NCBI RefSeq assembly: GCF_016086655.4
Contig: NC_052135.2
Coordinates: forward strand, 50,393,671-50,457,670
Direction of reading: 5' to 3'
DNA: 64,000 bases
From: Lepeophtheirus salmonis
Taxonomy: Eukaryota > Arthropoda > Copepoda > Siphonostomatoida > Caligidae
Shown: piece by piece, positions 22,622 to 33,470 of the stretch
Numbering within the stretch: position 1 is the stretch's first letter
Layout of the letters: each line of letters begins with the position of its first letter
The notes under the pieces: model-generated
What the model saw: only the letters and a program-made list of their open reading frames with translations
What the model was told of the DNA's origin: nothing
Databases searched by the model: none
Made by a program: the position numbers and the translations under genes

Positions 22622-23105
22622 TCCAAAGGTTTCCATTAATCTATTTTTAACATATCCTATAGGATTGATACTAAAAATAGTAAAATAAAAAGTTCTTCCG
22701 TAGCTATTTTTGCAACTTTTTATGATTTTAAATGAGTTTTTTTAGTTTTATTTATAGAAAATAATTATAATATACATCTAAATACCTAATCAATTGAAAC
22801 TTACGCATATGTAGATATATATAGATTTAAAACAAGTGAACTTTGTTCAATTGACCATATAATCAATGTGAGTGAAAAATTTGAGCTATAGTTTAACAAA
22901 TAACTCAAAGCAATACCGGATACACCCGCTAATATCTGATAAATTTTGAAAAACAAACTTAGAAATGTTTTCTTTACAACCGCATGATCAAAAAGCCAAA
23001 CGATTTCACAATATCCTTAATGGATAGATAATTACCATTAATTAAAAATAGTATTTTAATTTTCAAATGGTAAATAATAACTGAGAAACGAAACCAATTC
23101 CAATA
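22622..23105. other. AT-rich stretch, nothing identified
   Basis: No gene or family recognised. Confidence 0.45.
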
Positions 23106-23189
23106 TTACAAATGTTCTGCGTCAACACAAAAACAATTTTGGTCAAAAATCAAGAAAAATAGAAAATCCAAATAGATTTCTTTACTTTG

Positions 23190-24022
23190 TATATACAGGG
23201 TCTACGGAAATGAGGGTAATCGAAAATACATTTGTATCTGGGGACACACTTCATTACTTTAAAAGTGCTCGAAGTGGTTTGACACCACTCTTTCATATAC
23301 TTTACAGCATGTGAAGGTACTCCGTCCTCCTAAAAGTAGTAAGATCCTTCCCATCGCTGCTCCAGCACGTCGAAGTTCTGTTATATCGGGTTCATAGTCT
23401 GCACATACATTTGTACTGAATCATTCATCTTTTTAAGTCATAAACATTTTTTCACTAATATAACCATCGCTGAGAACTAGCAGAAAGTGATCATTCAGAC
23501 AATTCAAGATGGTAAATACCATGACGCCGCTATATAAAAATATAAGAAATTGAAAATTAACGTGATCGCATTAATTTAAAAAATGTTTGGGAGGAGAGCA
23601 GAGTAGCTGTTATGACGTTCTAATAGATCAGCTACAAGCAGCTGTTAGTGGAAGGAGATGAACACAAATCAAAAGGAGGAATGGTCTCGACGCTACCCAA
23701 TTTTTTATTATACTCTTTGTGGTCCATTCTTGAGGCAAAAGCATGTGCGAAGTCTCGAAATAGTTTCTAGAGTATAAAAGCTTCGCTGCTAAAGTAATGG
23801 GACTAAATAGGTGGTCATGATATTGTTCGTGTCCCTGTCAAGGATTTTTGTTGCTGTCTGACGGGAACTGTGAAGAACGTATGTAGCCCTTTTGAATAAA
23901 ATTACAATATGTTACTGAAAATGTAATTAAAATTATATGTAGCGAGATTAAATGATGTTATTTTAAAAATAAATTTGCTATTAACCTTTTTCTAGATTAC
24001 TTTAATTTCCGTACACTGTATA
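23190..24022 (-). mobile_element. mariner relic inserted in family A
   Basis: The left end reads TATATACAGGGTCTACGGAA. The right end, on the minus strand, reads TATACAGTGTACGGAAATTA; these are inverted repeats flanked by TA, the target of Tc1/mariner. On the minus strand near 23,260-23,350 a frame reads EDGVPSHAVKYMKEWCQTT, the block around the second catalytic aspartate (usual QDGAPSHTA). Near 23,700-23,760 a frame reads RDFAHAFASRMDHKEYNKKL, possibly the second HTH lobe. The middle is interrupted by family B sequence. Confidence 0.68.
23580..23695 (+). repeat. family B repeat inside the mariner relic
   Basis: The sequence AAATGTTTGGGAGGAGAGCA, then TAGCTGTTATGACGTTCTAA, then AGATCAGCTACAAGCAGCT, matches family B at 33.3, 35.4 and 43.5 kb. 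Confidence 0.7.
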
Positions 24023-24377
24023 CGTACGGTGTAATACTTTACAGACATATTTGTGCCAGTTATAGACTTTTTATACAAATTTGTAGGATAAGTTTAGATA
24101 CTAAAGAATTTTAGCTATATTATAGAACCTTTATTTAATTTAAGAGTCTTACATTGACCCCAATGTGGCCCTTTAAAATGCAATCCGACTACTTCTCATT
24201 CTTCTATGTTAACGATGAATTTGGGCTACTTTAAGTGCAATTTGCAGCACTTCCAAAAGGTCTAATAAGAATAATTTGTTGAAAGAAATTGATGATAATT
24301 TGTGGAAGGATATAAATGTGATCTACACCCAATTTTAAAAAACTTGTTAGCCTGCTTCTTTGTTGATAGGGCAGAAA

Positions 24378-24880
24378 TAAGTTTTTGTACCTATAACTAG
24401 TATATAAAAGTAAAAACTTGTTTCTCTCTCAAGTATTAAATTTACATAATATATAGACAGATCTTACCTTACATGTTGAAAGCATCTTTAATATTTTATT
24501 AAAAATTCGTCTATATGCGTCATACTTTATGAATAATAAATTTGTTGTTTTACTTACTAATAGTATATTTACATACATGGAAAGGATGCAATTTTTTATT
24601 ATTAAAAAACATAAAAAAATTGCAGGGAATAATAAAATGTTCTATCCATCATTTGGGATATTTTTACAAAATATCCCAAATGGTATGAAAATATAGGAAC
24701 TTTCAAAATGAGCTTTTACATATGAAAATCTTGAGAGTTTTTGGCGTATTCACATAGAATTAGAAAGAAAGAAAATTATAAAGCATGATTTATCAAACAT
24801 ACAGTGTGGGACTTGTATGTTTGCTTTAGATAAAATTTAATTTTTTTTTTCTAGAATAACAAAACTTGTAAACAAGGCCT
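24378..24880. other. AT-rich stretch, nothing identified
   Basis: Contains an inverted pair ATTTGGGATATTTTTAC and AAAATATCCCAAATGG near 24,651-24,683. No gene supported. Confidence 0.4.
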
Positions 24881-24884
24881 TAGA

Positions 24885-25090
24885 AACCTTGATCACTCAA
24901 TATTACCACCTTCAGCATCAATAACACCCATGTTCTTGAGGCCTCGAGCAAACTCTTCGGGAGCCCCTTCACAGGTAAAAAGGAGAAATAATTCTTCTAC
25001 AGGATAGCGACTTCTTCATTATTCACCAATAAATCTTTGAAAGAGATGAAAAATGCCTGCTTTTGTGGCTTGTAAGAGGAAATCTTTTTT
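24885..25090 (-). pseudogene. possible mariner transposase C-terminus
   Basis: Minus strand. One frame reads EELFLLFTCEGAPEEFARGL, then KNMGVIDAEGGNIE with a natural stop. The AEGGNIE ending and the preceding helix resemble mariner C-termini (…RLExMIDAEGGYIE), though the arginine-rich helix is substituted. Upstream, QKQAFFISFKDLLVNNEEV could be the helix after the third catalytic residue. No catalytic block is visible, so the call is tentative. Confidence 0.45.
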
Positions 25091-25139
25091 GATTTATTTT
25101 ACGAAAGTACAAAAATAATCCACGCGGAATAAATAATTG

Positions 25140-25480
25140 TGGGACTCTTGGAGGTTTCGTTTCAAACATCGATCTCCAAGACTGATATTTTTGGTAATGC
25201 CATGCTCTAACCTATAAAAACTTCAACAAAATCGAACGAACCATTTCAAAAGTTCTATTAAGTCTCTACTCTGCACGTTCAAATACGACCATGATTCTTA
25301 TAGGCCTCGATAAGTTGGCCGGAAAAGAACTTCGTCTTTTTGAGCAGTTTAGGAAAAAGGAAACCCTTGTTATGTCTACGAATAGACTCCATGATCAACC
25401 TGTTGTATAGTCCTCGCTCCTACTTAAGGTCGGGGGTTTTAGCCATTGTTTATGTATCATCTACATGTAATCAAGATATC
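25140..25480. repeat. second copy of the 21.1-kb segment
   Basis: The sequence TCGTTTCAAACATCGATCTC, then AAAACTTCAACAAAATCGAA, then ATGATCAACCTGTTGTATAG, then TCCTCGCTCCTACTTAA, matches 21,110-21,450 in order. After 25,490 the copies diverge at a T run, and the transposase HTH that follows at 21.5 kb is missing here. Confidence 0.68.
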
Positions 25481-25559
25481 ATTATATAATCTTGTTTTTT
25501 TTTTTTTTAAAGAAACGATGTTCAGTCGTATGTTTTTAAAGTATTTTTTCCGTTATGTT

Positions 25560-25780
25560 ACAAAGTATGCCACTTTAGAAGAGTGAAAACAGCCTTTGCA
25601 CGTCCCCAGAAAGCCTTGCAGGAGTTGAGTACAAACTCTTCAGACATGTTCTACCACGGAGCCACTATGGCGGTCTTCAGTGAATCCACATATGGGAACG
25701 GAGTTTTGTTGGATTCCCTCTCCCAAAGTGTCCCTCACAACAAAGTCCAGAAGTCTCAAATCACTTTGATTCTCAATTCT
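25560..25780 (-). pseudogene. C-terminal fragment of a Tc1/mariner transposase
   Basis: Minus strand, a single frame broken by three stops. It reads DFWTLL, stop, GTLWERESNKTPFPYVDSLK, then TAIVAPW, stop, NMSEEFVLNSCKAFWGRAKA. This is the C-terminal region after the NPxDF motif (pattern DFFxWGTLERESNKTPxPxVDSLKAAI). The 89-codon plus-strand frame at 25,583-25,852 is the antisense shadow of this relic. Just beyond, 25,775-25,810 (CAATTCTACTCTGAATCCTT) carries family B-like sequence. Confidence 0.87.
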
Positions 25781-25859
25781 ACTCTGAATCCTTGTTGGAC
25801 TCAGAGTAAAGCTCTGCTACAAATCCTCAAAGGCACTCTTTGTATTTTATGATCACACA

Positions 25860-26185
25860 CGAATGATCAATTTTTTTTTTCTCTATATATATATATAATT
25901 GAATATAGTATAAAACGAAATTCAGTTCTGCAGAGTTAAATAATAATGACAACAGTTCAGGAAATGAAGATGTATTCTTCAGATTACCAATTTTAAAAAA
26001 ACCGACCAGGATATAATAATATACGCACGATTTACATCACTATACATATTTGTTGTTAAAAGCCATTTCCATATTGAATATTTTTCTTTGTTTATTTTGT
26101 AAAAATCTTTTTTAAATCTCTTAGAATTTAAATATATTATTTCATGGAGGAAAATAGTGATCTCTAAAACACTGTATATTTTTCT
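25860..26185. other. AT-rich stretch, nothing identified
   Basis: A 75-codon minus-strand frame is AT-driven and unrecognised. AATAATGACAACAGTTCAGG near 25,940 recalls the far part of family B. Confidence 0.4.
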
Positions 26186-26188
26186 ATA

Positions 26189-26618
26189 TTTGTAGTTCGT
26201 CAACACAAAAACAAGTTAGAATGATATTCATTAAAATTTAGTGTAAATTATCGTCAATTTCTACCAAAAATTATTATGATTAATCCATAGCAAGTGCCGA
26301 AAATTGTAGTTAAAGTAACAAAAATTTAGCCTTATAATGAAAGAATTAGAAATTGGTATTTTTTTTTTTTTTTGAATGTCCATATCGGAGTCAAATTAAT
26401 TTTTTTAAAACAAATGAAAGTTGTAAACTATGGACAATACACATGGGTACCTCAAATCATCCCAGTAATTCGAGTATAACCCCTAAAATTAAAGAAAATA
26501 TGTCTATGAAATATTGGACTGTATGTTAGTAATGTATATGAAATACAAAATAATTTCGGTATTTTCTCCTTTTTTTGATTTTTGTTCTTAATTAATTTTA
26601 TATTAACTCATCACATAT
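26189..26618. mobile_element. family A element, complete, 430 bp
   Basis: The left end reads TTTGTAGTTCGTCAACACAA, then ACAAGTTAGAATGATATTC. The right end, on the minus strand, reads ATATGTGATGAGTTAATATA, then AAGAACAAAAATCAAAAAA. The interior holds the CCATATCGGAGTCAAATTAA block shared with the 5.1 and 6.9-kb copies. Confidence 0.72.
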
Positions 26619-26619
26619 G

Positions 26620-28295
26620 TTCTTTTAATGAACGAAAGAGTGATCCAATCCAAGGAGTACAAGAGAAAAAGAGAGTGCACCTAAATAGTGAGTATTCAAA
26701 CTCAGGCTTATACTTTGAAAAACGGACAGAGAGAATAAACAAAGAAGCGTAGTTATTTATTAACGATAAACCATATAAATCTATATCAATCAAATAAATA
26801 TTATATACACTAAATAAATAAATATTGAATGCACTCAATTTATAGACCCACATATTGATTTAAACTATTCAATCCCTTGTCTCTCTGAGCAGTGGTCTAA
26901 TTTTACTGTTATAACTAATATTTATTTTATAACTGGGGAGTTAATATTTTGCTTTTGAAGATTTTAACTTAGAGGCATTTTGCTTCAAGGATATTTCGTC
27001 TTCATATATATAAATCAATGACATTTGTTGGTTGTTTTTGTTATTTTTGGTTAGAATGGATATAAATTTCAAAGAAAAATAAACAATAACGACGTGTACA
27101 CCTAGTTTATTTATATATTAAAGTAGAATATCATGATGCAAGATGGTTTTAAGGCAAAATGTCCTCAGGCAAAATTACCAAGTACCCTTTTCAGTCACGA
27201 CTCTGAAGTAGGTTCCCATCTGTCATTTGGCAGAAGAATAAAATGTGTTGACTCATTAAGAAAGGTTTTTGGGTATTTTTACATACAATCCCAATGTTGA
27301 TCCTTAGAAATAGGTGAAATATAATGGATCCAAATTCTTCTTTGACCTTCCGGAGTAGGTTTATCTCCCAATTTTGGAACAAATACTCGTACTGAAGATA
27401 ACCTGGCAATTCTCAACGCACCCAATCAAACATTATAGTAAACAAAGAAAAAAAGGGGATATACAATAATATTCTTTAGACCTGAGTTCGTAGAAATGAA
27501 AAGAAAAATGCAAATATTCACTTTCCGCCCTTTGGCTGTTTTTGTCCTGACATAGGACATGCTGTGTTTTCCCATATATGTAAAAAATTATATGCAAAAA
27601 CATTAGATCAAATATAAGTTATCATAATTTATAAATTACACATCACCTTATTATGAAGATATACATTTATAAATAAAGGATTTTTTAAATCAAATTATAT
27701 GTTCGACTGTAATCTATAATTCATATTATAACATAATTATTTATTACTTAATTTTTTATACAAAATCTAATTATATAACAGTATTATTGATTAATCAGCA
27801 GTTGTTAATCGTCGATTAATTTTCTATTAAATACTAGACATGACCATGGGTATTAGTTACAACTTATATGACAAAATACATGCATATTTTGTACAAAAAG
27901 AAGTACTTTGCAAATAATTACTCTTTGGTGAATAAAAATTTAAAAAAGTAATTAACTCTTTATTTTTTGGCGGCTACTTATTTTTTGTCAGGTATTTTTC
28001 ATATATCTATTGTGGTGCCCTGTACTTTTCTCTAATGCCATTTTTCCTGAAAACATTTTGTCTTATAATAAGCCATAATGTTTATCAATATTCTTTTTAG
28101 TCTCTTAGGGAGTTTTTTCTGTAATAAAGTAATGTTTAATCAACACAACCAAAACATTTTTCCTCAATGATATTTCGCCTTCATATGATAATAAATGAGG
28201 TTTATATGTCGTTATTGTTTATTATTATCATCAAGAGATTAAACAGAATATTGATAAACATTATCGGAACTTTGTACCTTCGATTAGCACAGTTT
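26620..28295. other. AT-rich stretch, nothing identified
   Basis: Several 70-80 codon frames on the minus strand (26,611-26,853; 27,191-27,409) show no domain. No gene is called. Confidence 0.4.
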
Positions 28296-28299
28296 ATAA

Positions 28300-28770
28300 G
28301 TTGTTTCAAATTTTTGGAGTGGCTATATGGGCAGAAGTGACGCTTAACGTTTTGGACGCACTTTTGAGGTTACTACCCCATAAATCATTGATAAAATCCA
28401 TAATATAGTCATGGATGACAGAAGAGTAAAGGTGTGTGAGATTGTTAGTACAATGGGCATCTCGAGTTGGAACCCTATTTCCATTAATTTTGTGACCACA
28501 ACTGCTGAGTTGTGAGCTAATGCATTGTCGTGATAGAAAAGGATATTTTGTGGGGCAATCGTGGCCTTTTTTTCTTACAGATCTGTTTTCAAACGGCCAA
28601 TAACTATGAATAATATGCAGATAGTCGATGAGGATAATTTCTTGCGAATCCAAAAAACAGTCGCCATAATATTTCCGGTCGTTTTCTTCGATTCAAACGA
28701 ATGCCAAACAGAAAGTAACAGACTGATCTGGCTGAAAATTAGTGTATGCTCTTCCAAGAGATGCTACTAA
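28300..28770 (-). pseudogene. catalytic-domain fragment of a Mos1-like mariner transposase
   Basis: Minus strand, spread over three frames. Frame 1 (28,757 downward) reads FESKKTTGNIMATVFW; frame 2 (from 28,653) continues DSQEIILIDYL; frame 3 reads IAPQNILFYHDNALAHNSAV and then VVTKLMEIGFQLE. In mariners these are the KVMxTVFWDSxGIIxIDYL segment and the FHHDNAPAHTS segment, where the HDN aspartate (near 28,528) is the second catalytic residue. The region of the third aspartate is too decayed to read. The first catalytic residue and the HTH are missing; an N-terminal fragment of the same lineage lies at 11.7 kb. Confidence 0.9.
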
Positions 28771-28774
28771 GTAA

Positions 28775-29475
28775 ACATAACCTCAATACACAACTTTAGT
28801 GCAATCTGTCGGACTTTTTAAAAGTCCCTCGTATATTTGAATTCTTTGGAAATTATATGTGGGTTAACACATTTATTATACTTGAACACAAAATTTATTT
28901 CTAAGAGCCACAACCAAGGTTGTGATTTAAAACGTTCATTATATGAGGAAGAGAAAATTCCACTTTAGTAAAATTTTTTGCATACAAAAATTCATTGATT
29001 GTGGGATTTTAACTCCCACAAACAAGACACATGATTAAAACAAAGAATATCTTTACTTTCAAAAGAGGAATTGTTCAGGTTTGAAGATTATAAATTCCAC
29101 ACTTCTTTAGACTGAACTTTTTTACACATATACCTTAAGTGTAACAATGTGAAGTCAGGTATTTTATTGAGTCAATTTTGACTCACATTATTATTTTATT
29201 TTTTGAAGAGCCACCCTTTTAGAAAAAAATTATTTTTTATTTTCCTAAAAAAACATTATGGTTCATGATATTCTCATAAAAAAATAAACAAAAAAATAGT
29301 TGAAATGAACAGAAACACCCTTTTTCAATTTTTCTTATAATGGATTTGGGTTAATGAAAGTATTAAAAAGAAAAAAAAGTAGTTTTTTCTTTAAAAAATC
29401 ATTTGGAAAATTATATATATATATATTAATTTTTTTAATTGAGAAAAGCAAAAAAAAACAATTGTACTTTGTCAA
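28775..29475. other. AT-rich stretch, nothing identified
   Basis: A/T homopolymers become frequent from 29,190 on. No gene supported. Confidence 0.45.
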
Positions 29476-29478
29476 AAA

Positions 29479-29852
29479 CAGTGAAACCTGTGTTAAGCAG
29501 TCAGTCAAACAAGTCATTGGTCATCTTCCTTCCGAGGCTCAAGTGTCAAAGCCGATTCCTTGGTAAACTCTGTAATAATGTAAACAGGACAGAGGCTACT
29601 GACGTCAGATTTCTACCAAGATGTGACAATTGTTCCATTCTTCAGATAGAAGTTTGTCTATCGTCCATGTCTGAACCTATAGCCTCTTCCAAGTGCATTC
29701 AGGCCTCATGTCGATAAAATAATAGAATCGTCAATTTGGATATGATGGATCTTCATATTAACCCTAGACACTCAAAGTTTTAGTCAGCGTGATTTTCTTG
29801 GTTTTTGGAAATCGACCTTAATACAGGTGACCTCTTAAACCAGGCTTAGAAT
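29479..29852. mobile_element. short pogo/Tigger-type non-autonomous element
   Basis: The left end reads CAGTGAAACCTGTGTTAAGC. The right end, on the minus strand, reads ATTCTAAGCCTGGTTTAAGA followed by GGTC. The two align as imperfect inverted repeats (CAGTGAAACC...TTAAGC), the form typical of pogo/Tigger elements. The interior is less AT-rich than its surroundings. The 92-codon frame at 29,439-29,717 crosses the left end and is unlikely to be a gene. The transposase family would be that of the relic at 56 kb, though direct kinship is not shown. Confidence 0.6.
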
Positions 29853-30008
29853 TTTTGAGCAATTCAAAAGTAAAAAAATAGTGAATAAAATAATACAGTA
29901 CAAAATGATACGATTTACGTCGCGCATGGGGTAACATTCATTCTCAGATAGAGCGGGAGGGAAAGACAGAAATAAATGTGGAGAAAACCTTCATTTAGGC
30001 GCATGTGT

Positions 30009-30450
30009 ATATACAGGGTTAATCTTATTTTGTCGTACAAATGTTATTATTTTCAATTTATCATGAGTAAAATTTAAACGAGAGGTTTTATGAGGACATT
30101 TTCTTTACCAAATCATCTCAAAATAGTGCTCGAAATAACTTTAATTCCCTATGTGAGTAATCAACTCTAATACGAGGCCTAAATCCCATGCAGACCTAGA
30201 CCATGTAGTCAGACTCGAGCTTTGTCCACTCCTTCTCTATGAAAGCTTCTAGAGACTGGACACTCCAGTGAGGAGTTGCTTACACCCTCTCCTCTAGACG
30301 CACCTAGATAAGGTAGTCCATGGGATTTGCATCTGGAGAGGAGCACAGCCACATGATGAGGTACCCAAAGTACTGAAAGTTGTCTTTCAGGAAGGTCTGC
30401 TTCTTAGCGGTGCGACGACAAGGAGCTCCATCTTAACAGAAAACAAATTT
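30009..30450 (-). pseudogene. DD37D mariner-like transposase, D2-D3 block and C-terminus
   Basis: Minus strand. One continuous frame from about 30,433 to 30,163 has no indels, only four or five stops. It begins DGAPCRRTAKKQTFLKDNFQ, runs through MWLCSSPDANPMDYLI, then VRLEERV, ATPHWSVQSLEAFIEKEWTK and LESDYMV, to VCMGFRPRIRVDYS. The first D is the second catalytic residue and the D of NPMDY the third; 37 residues lie between them. The remaining C-terminus is lost. A mariner-type end TATATACAGGGTTAATCTTA lies at 30,008, about 150 bp further on, as a 3' terminal repeat would. Confidence 0.92.
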
Positions 30451-30493
30451 GTCTTCCAATTTTTATTTAACCGTAGGTAGCATTTTTATGTAA

Positions 30494-30691
30494 TTAAATT
30501 CCTGCGTGAGACTGGATATGACCGCTCAGTGGAGGAATATTTGTAAATCTTCTGGGATTGTAGTTATTTATTTCAGGTGTATCTATAGAAAAATGACTCT
30601 TCAGCAAGGGACTTAATTGTAAGTTATCATTGACATTTAGCAAGGTTAGCATTACGGTCCATTTATCTACAACACCTTGAAGTAAACTCAT
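30494..30691 (-). other. unrecognised ORF
   Basis: A 65-codon frame starts MSLLQGVVDKWTVMLTLLNV. It sits directly upstream (minus strand) of the 30.2-kb transposase block but does not resemble the expected N-terminal or first-aspartate segments. It could be unrelated inserted sequence or chance. Confidence 0.2.
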
Positions 30692-30699
30692 TGTGATTA

Positions 30700-31530
30700 A
30701 ATTTTACGATTATATCTCAAGCGTAACCATTACATTGAGACTAACAAATGTTTAAATGTAGGATCATATAAAAAAAACACTTTACAAACTATGTAAATGA
30801 TTATTGGTCTTTTTTTTTTATTAAGAGGTTGATTCAGGAAGTACTTGAAAGTTTCAAACGCTGATGTATAAGTCAGTACCTGTCAGTCATTGCTAATTAT
30901 AGATCGTTTTGTTATTTAAAATGTATATATGTGGGACAAAAACAAGCAGTCGAAATTTATTACAAAAGTGAGGCTGGATGAAAAATTTATGTGTATCCAA
31001 AAAAAAAATCTTATATTTATACAAATAAATTGTAACAGTCAACAAAATATTAGCATTTTTTTCTAGCCTATAATCTACCCCGAGAAACCTTGGAGCATTA
31101 TGACAAAAATTATAATCTGTTGTATAATGAAGACTTTATAATAATAATAAAAAAAACATATTAAAAAAGTTAATATTCTAGTATACAATTGAAATGTTGC
31201 TCTCTACAGGCCAAAAAAACATAACTTTGGGATTTAAAGAGTATTATCATGTTTCTTGAGGTTAAAGCAATGAAGAAAACACCATTTTAATCTTAGAGCA
31301 AAAATTTGTTAACTAGCGTTATTAAAATGAATCATTCAGAAGCGCTGCAAATTACACTTAAACATTGCAAAATATATATTATTAGGAAAAAAAGAGATTC
31401 TATTTGAGTAGGGCCATATCGAAACTAAACAAATTATCAAGTATCATGTGAAGGTTCAGACTTTGGAAATATGCTTAGGTTTCTCAATCTTTGATTAAAT
31501 TTATAATATACTTAATGGATAAATATTAAC
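30700..31530. other. AT-rich stretch, nothing identified
   Basis: No gene or repeat family was recognised. Confidence 0.45.
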
Positions 31531-31534
31531 AACA

Positions 31535-32048
31535 AAAATGGCAACGCGTGTGCAATCTCCTCCGCACCGGTGTCAGTACTGAAAAGGCTGCCTTTAGACT
31601 ACTTAGAGCAACTAGAAGTGCATTAAGTTACCCCCTCTTTCATACAGCCAAGAAGAATCAAAATTTATGCAGCAACCATATGTCCTACTTCTAGTCTGCA
31701 TCAATGTAAACTTCCTCCAGCCATGACATCAAGCCCCTCAATTTTGCAATTTGAGCAGTCTTGGGGAAGAGCAAATATTGCATCTCCAATCCAAATTAGG
31801 ATTCGCTCAGAGCTTGGTACACTTTGAATACGGCCTTCATAGTCAAGAGCTACCAATATAACAGTCAAGAGCTACCAAAATATATTCACCAGCGTGTTGA
31901 GGCTTGTGAAGAAGGATATATGTATATATATACTGTATTAAAACATGTCACAAATTGGGTTTGAGTTGTATTTTCTTGATTTAATAAAAATCTCGGTTTT
32001 CGTAATTTAGTCATGCAACTGCAAGTTTTGGGTCCCCATTCTGTATGT
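31535..32048 (+). pseudogene. Tc1/mariner relic, same family as 21.5 kb
   Basis: A short start region (AATGGCAACGCGTGTGCAAT, then CTCCTCCGCACCGGTGTCAG) aligns with the HTH segment at 21.56 kb. Further on one frame reads DIKPLNFAI, a stop, AVLGKSKYCISNPN, a stop, DSLRAWYTLNTAFIVKSYQ, equivalent to DLNPLDFAVWSVLEKKVCA and the C-terminal helices; then IHQRVEACEEGYM. A 17-bp direct repeat (AGTCAAGAGCTACCAA) appears at 31,840 and 31,864. The 3' segment (CGGTTTTCGTAATTTAGTCA, GGGTCCCCATTCTGTATG) matches that at 21.9 kb. Confidence 0.75.
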
Positions 32049-32049
32049 A

Positions 32050-33275
32050 CTTAACATACCAAGTAATTGATCCAGAAGCAAGAAATAATAAAATGCCCTT
32101 GGCCATAATTATATTTAACATTGATATATAATTGAAATGGTTAATATTTTAATTTTGTAGGAAACTATCATTGAGTTTTATAGAGTTTGTTGTCAATTTT
32201 AATGACTATTTTAACCTATCTTATGGAGTAACTTTTAAATGATTGAATATAATTTTATTTCCTTCAAATCCAAATACCTTTTATAATTGTATTTTTTAAT
32301 AGTTAGAAAGTGGTTAATTATTTATATTACGTTCCAGTATTATTTATATATGAATAAATGTATATTTTCAAGAGTCACGCAACTACCTTTATGATTGCAC
32401 TAATGAGAGTTCTCATAATTAACTTCATACACCCTAGTACTATTGCTAATAATAGTCATAAAAGTCTTACTACTTATCAAAATGGGCATCTATTCACTTC
32501 TTTTTTAAATATGTTACGTTGTATATTCAACTTGCGTTTCATAATCAAGTTCTTGTAAAAGTTCATATTGTAAAACCTCGTTATTTAGCGAGAGTGGGAA
32601 ATGAACACATTCGGCGTGTATAAACTATTATTTCCTCTTGATGACATCAAAAATGATGTGGTAGCCATGAAAGTCAGCTTATTTACTATCGACATAATAC
32701 GACTATGAATGTAAGGGCTATCACACTCTTGCTGCTGGGAAGAATAACAAAAAATACCATCTTGATGAAGGAATATTTTATCAAGAGTGTAGTCTTTTTC
32801 TTATCACTTATTATTGGAATTGTTAATTTTTTGCGAATACCATTTACCGGATACAACCGTTAATTTTCTTTTTATATACTATTTAATATAATAACTAGGG
32901 TACACTCGTTGCTTTGGTTTTTTTTTTTGTTGTTGTTATTTTTTTGGTTTTTTTTTCTGGACACATGGAAAACTAAAATGCTATTTGCTTAGTTTTGTGG
33001 TGTTTAGTGATGCAAGGAGTTTGAGTCCTGTTTTTTTTTTTTTTTTTTTTGTTATTCCTTAATCTTTAATCCAATTATTCTTTATCACGACTCTTGTTAC
33101 TGTAAGTTCGATTTATTGTGTTTTTTTGGTAATCTTATTAGTGTGTGTAATGTTGGTATATGAAGTTATATGTGACGTCATCATTATACAAGACAGTCAT
33201 CTTCTTAAAGTATACATCGAGTTGTATAAAATATGACCAGAATGTATATTAAAAAAAGACACTGAAAACAATCTG
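32050..33275. other. AT-rich stretch with T-rich runs
   Basis: At 32,571 the sequence TAAAACCTCGTTATTTAGCG resembles a Tigger-type end, but only one side is seen. Long T and GTT-containing runs lie at 32,918-32,955 and 33,031-33,050. A 66-codon frame at 32,358 is unrecognised. Confidence 0.4.
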
Positions 33276-33279
33276 GTAA

Positions 33280-33470
33280 ACCTAACAATTTGAAGAATGT
33301 TTGGAACAAGAGTAGCTTAGCTGTCATGACGTTTAATTAAATTATCTGCGAGCGGCTATGAAAGAAAATATATAAATATTCTGTTTTCAAGAATTAAATA
33401 ATAATGTGACAGCTTTGGAAGCATAAAAGCATGCTTAGATTGTCAAATAAAAAAATCTACTCTCGCTTTC
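33280..33470 (+). repeat. family B repeat copy
   Basis: The sequence GGTAAACCTAACAATTTGAA, then TAGCTTAGCTGTCATGACGT, then TTCAAGAATTAAATAATAAT, then AAGCATGCTTAGATTGTCAA, matches the 43.5-44.15 kb copy in order, with the middle (AATCTYACTCCG to GTCCAACAAGG) missing. Confidence 0.68.

Larger units (their letters stand above)
23106..24376. mobile_element. family A element split by a mariner relic
   Basis: The left end reads TTCTGCGTCAACACAAAAAC, then GGTCAAAAATCAAGAAAAAT. The right end, on the minus strand, reads CTGCCCTATCAACAAAGAAG, then CAGGCTAACAAG. Between them about 830 bp (23,190-24,022) is a mariner relic with its own inverted ends. Flanking sequence (AATTTGTAGGATAAGTTTAG, TTACATTGACCC, TTTGGGCTACTTTAAGTGC) is the normal family A interior, as at 35 kb. 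Without the insert the element would be about 440 bp. Confidence 0.72.

Noticed and set aside
24885..25090. Host gene 3' exon ending AEGGNIE
   Set aside because: The ending fits a mariner C-terminus better, and no introns or further exons were seen; kept only as a low-confidence transposase relic.
25583..25852. 89-codon plus-strand ORF
   Set aside because: Antisense to the transposase C-terminus that reads clearly on the minus strand.
28306..28653. 115-codon minus-strand ORF as a gene
   Set aside because: Only its first 15 or so codons are in the transposase frame; the HDN catalytic block lies in another frame, so it is part of a decayed mariner.
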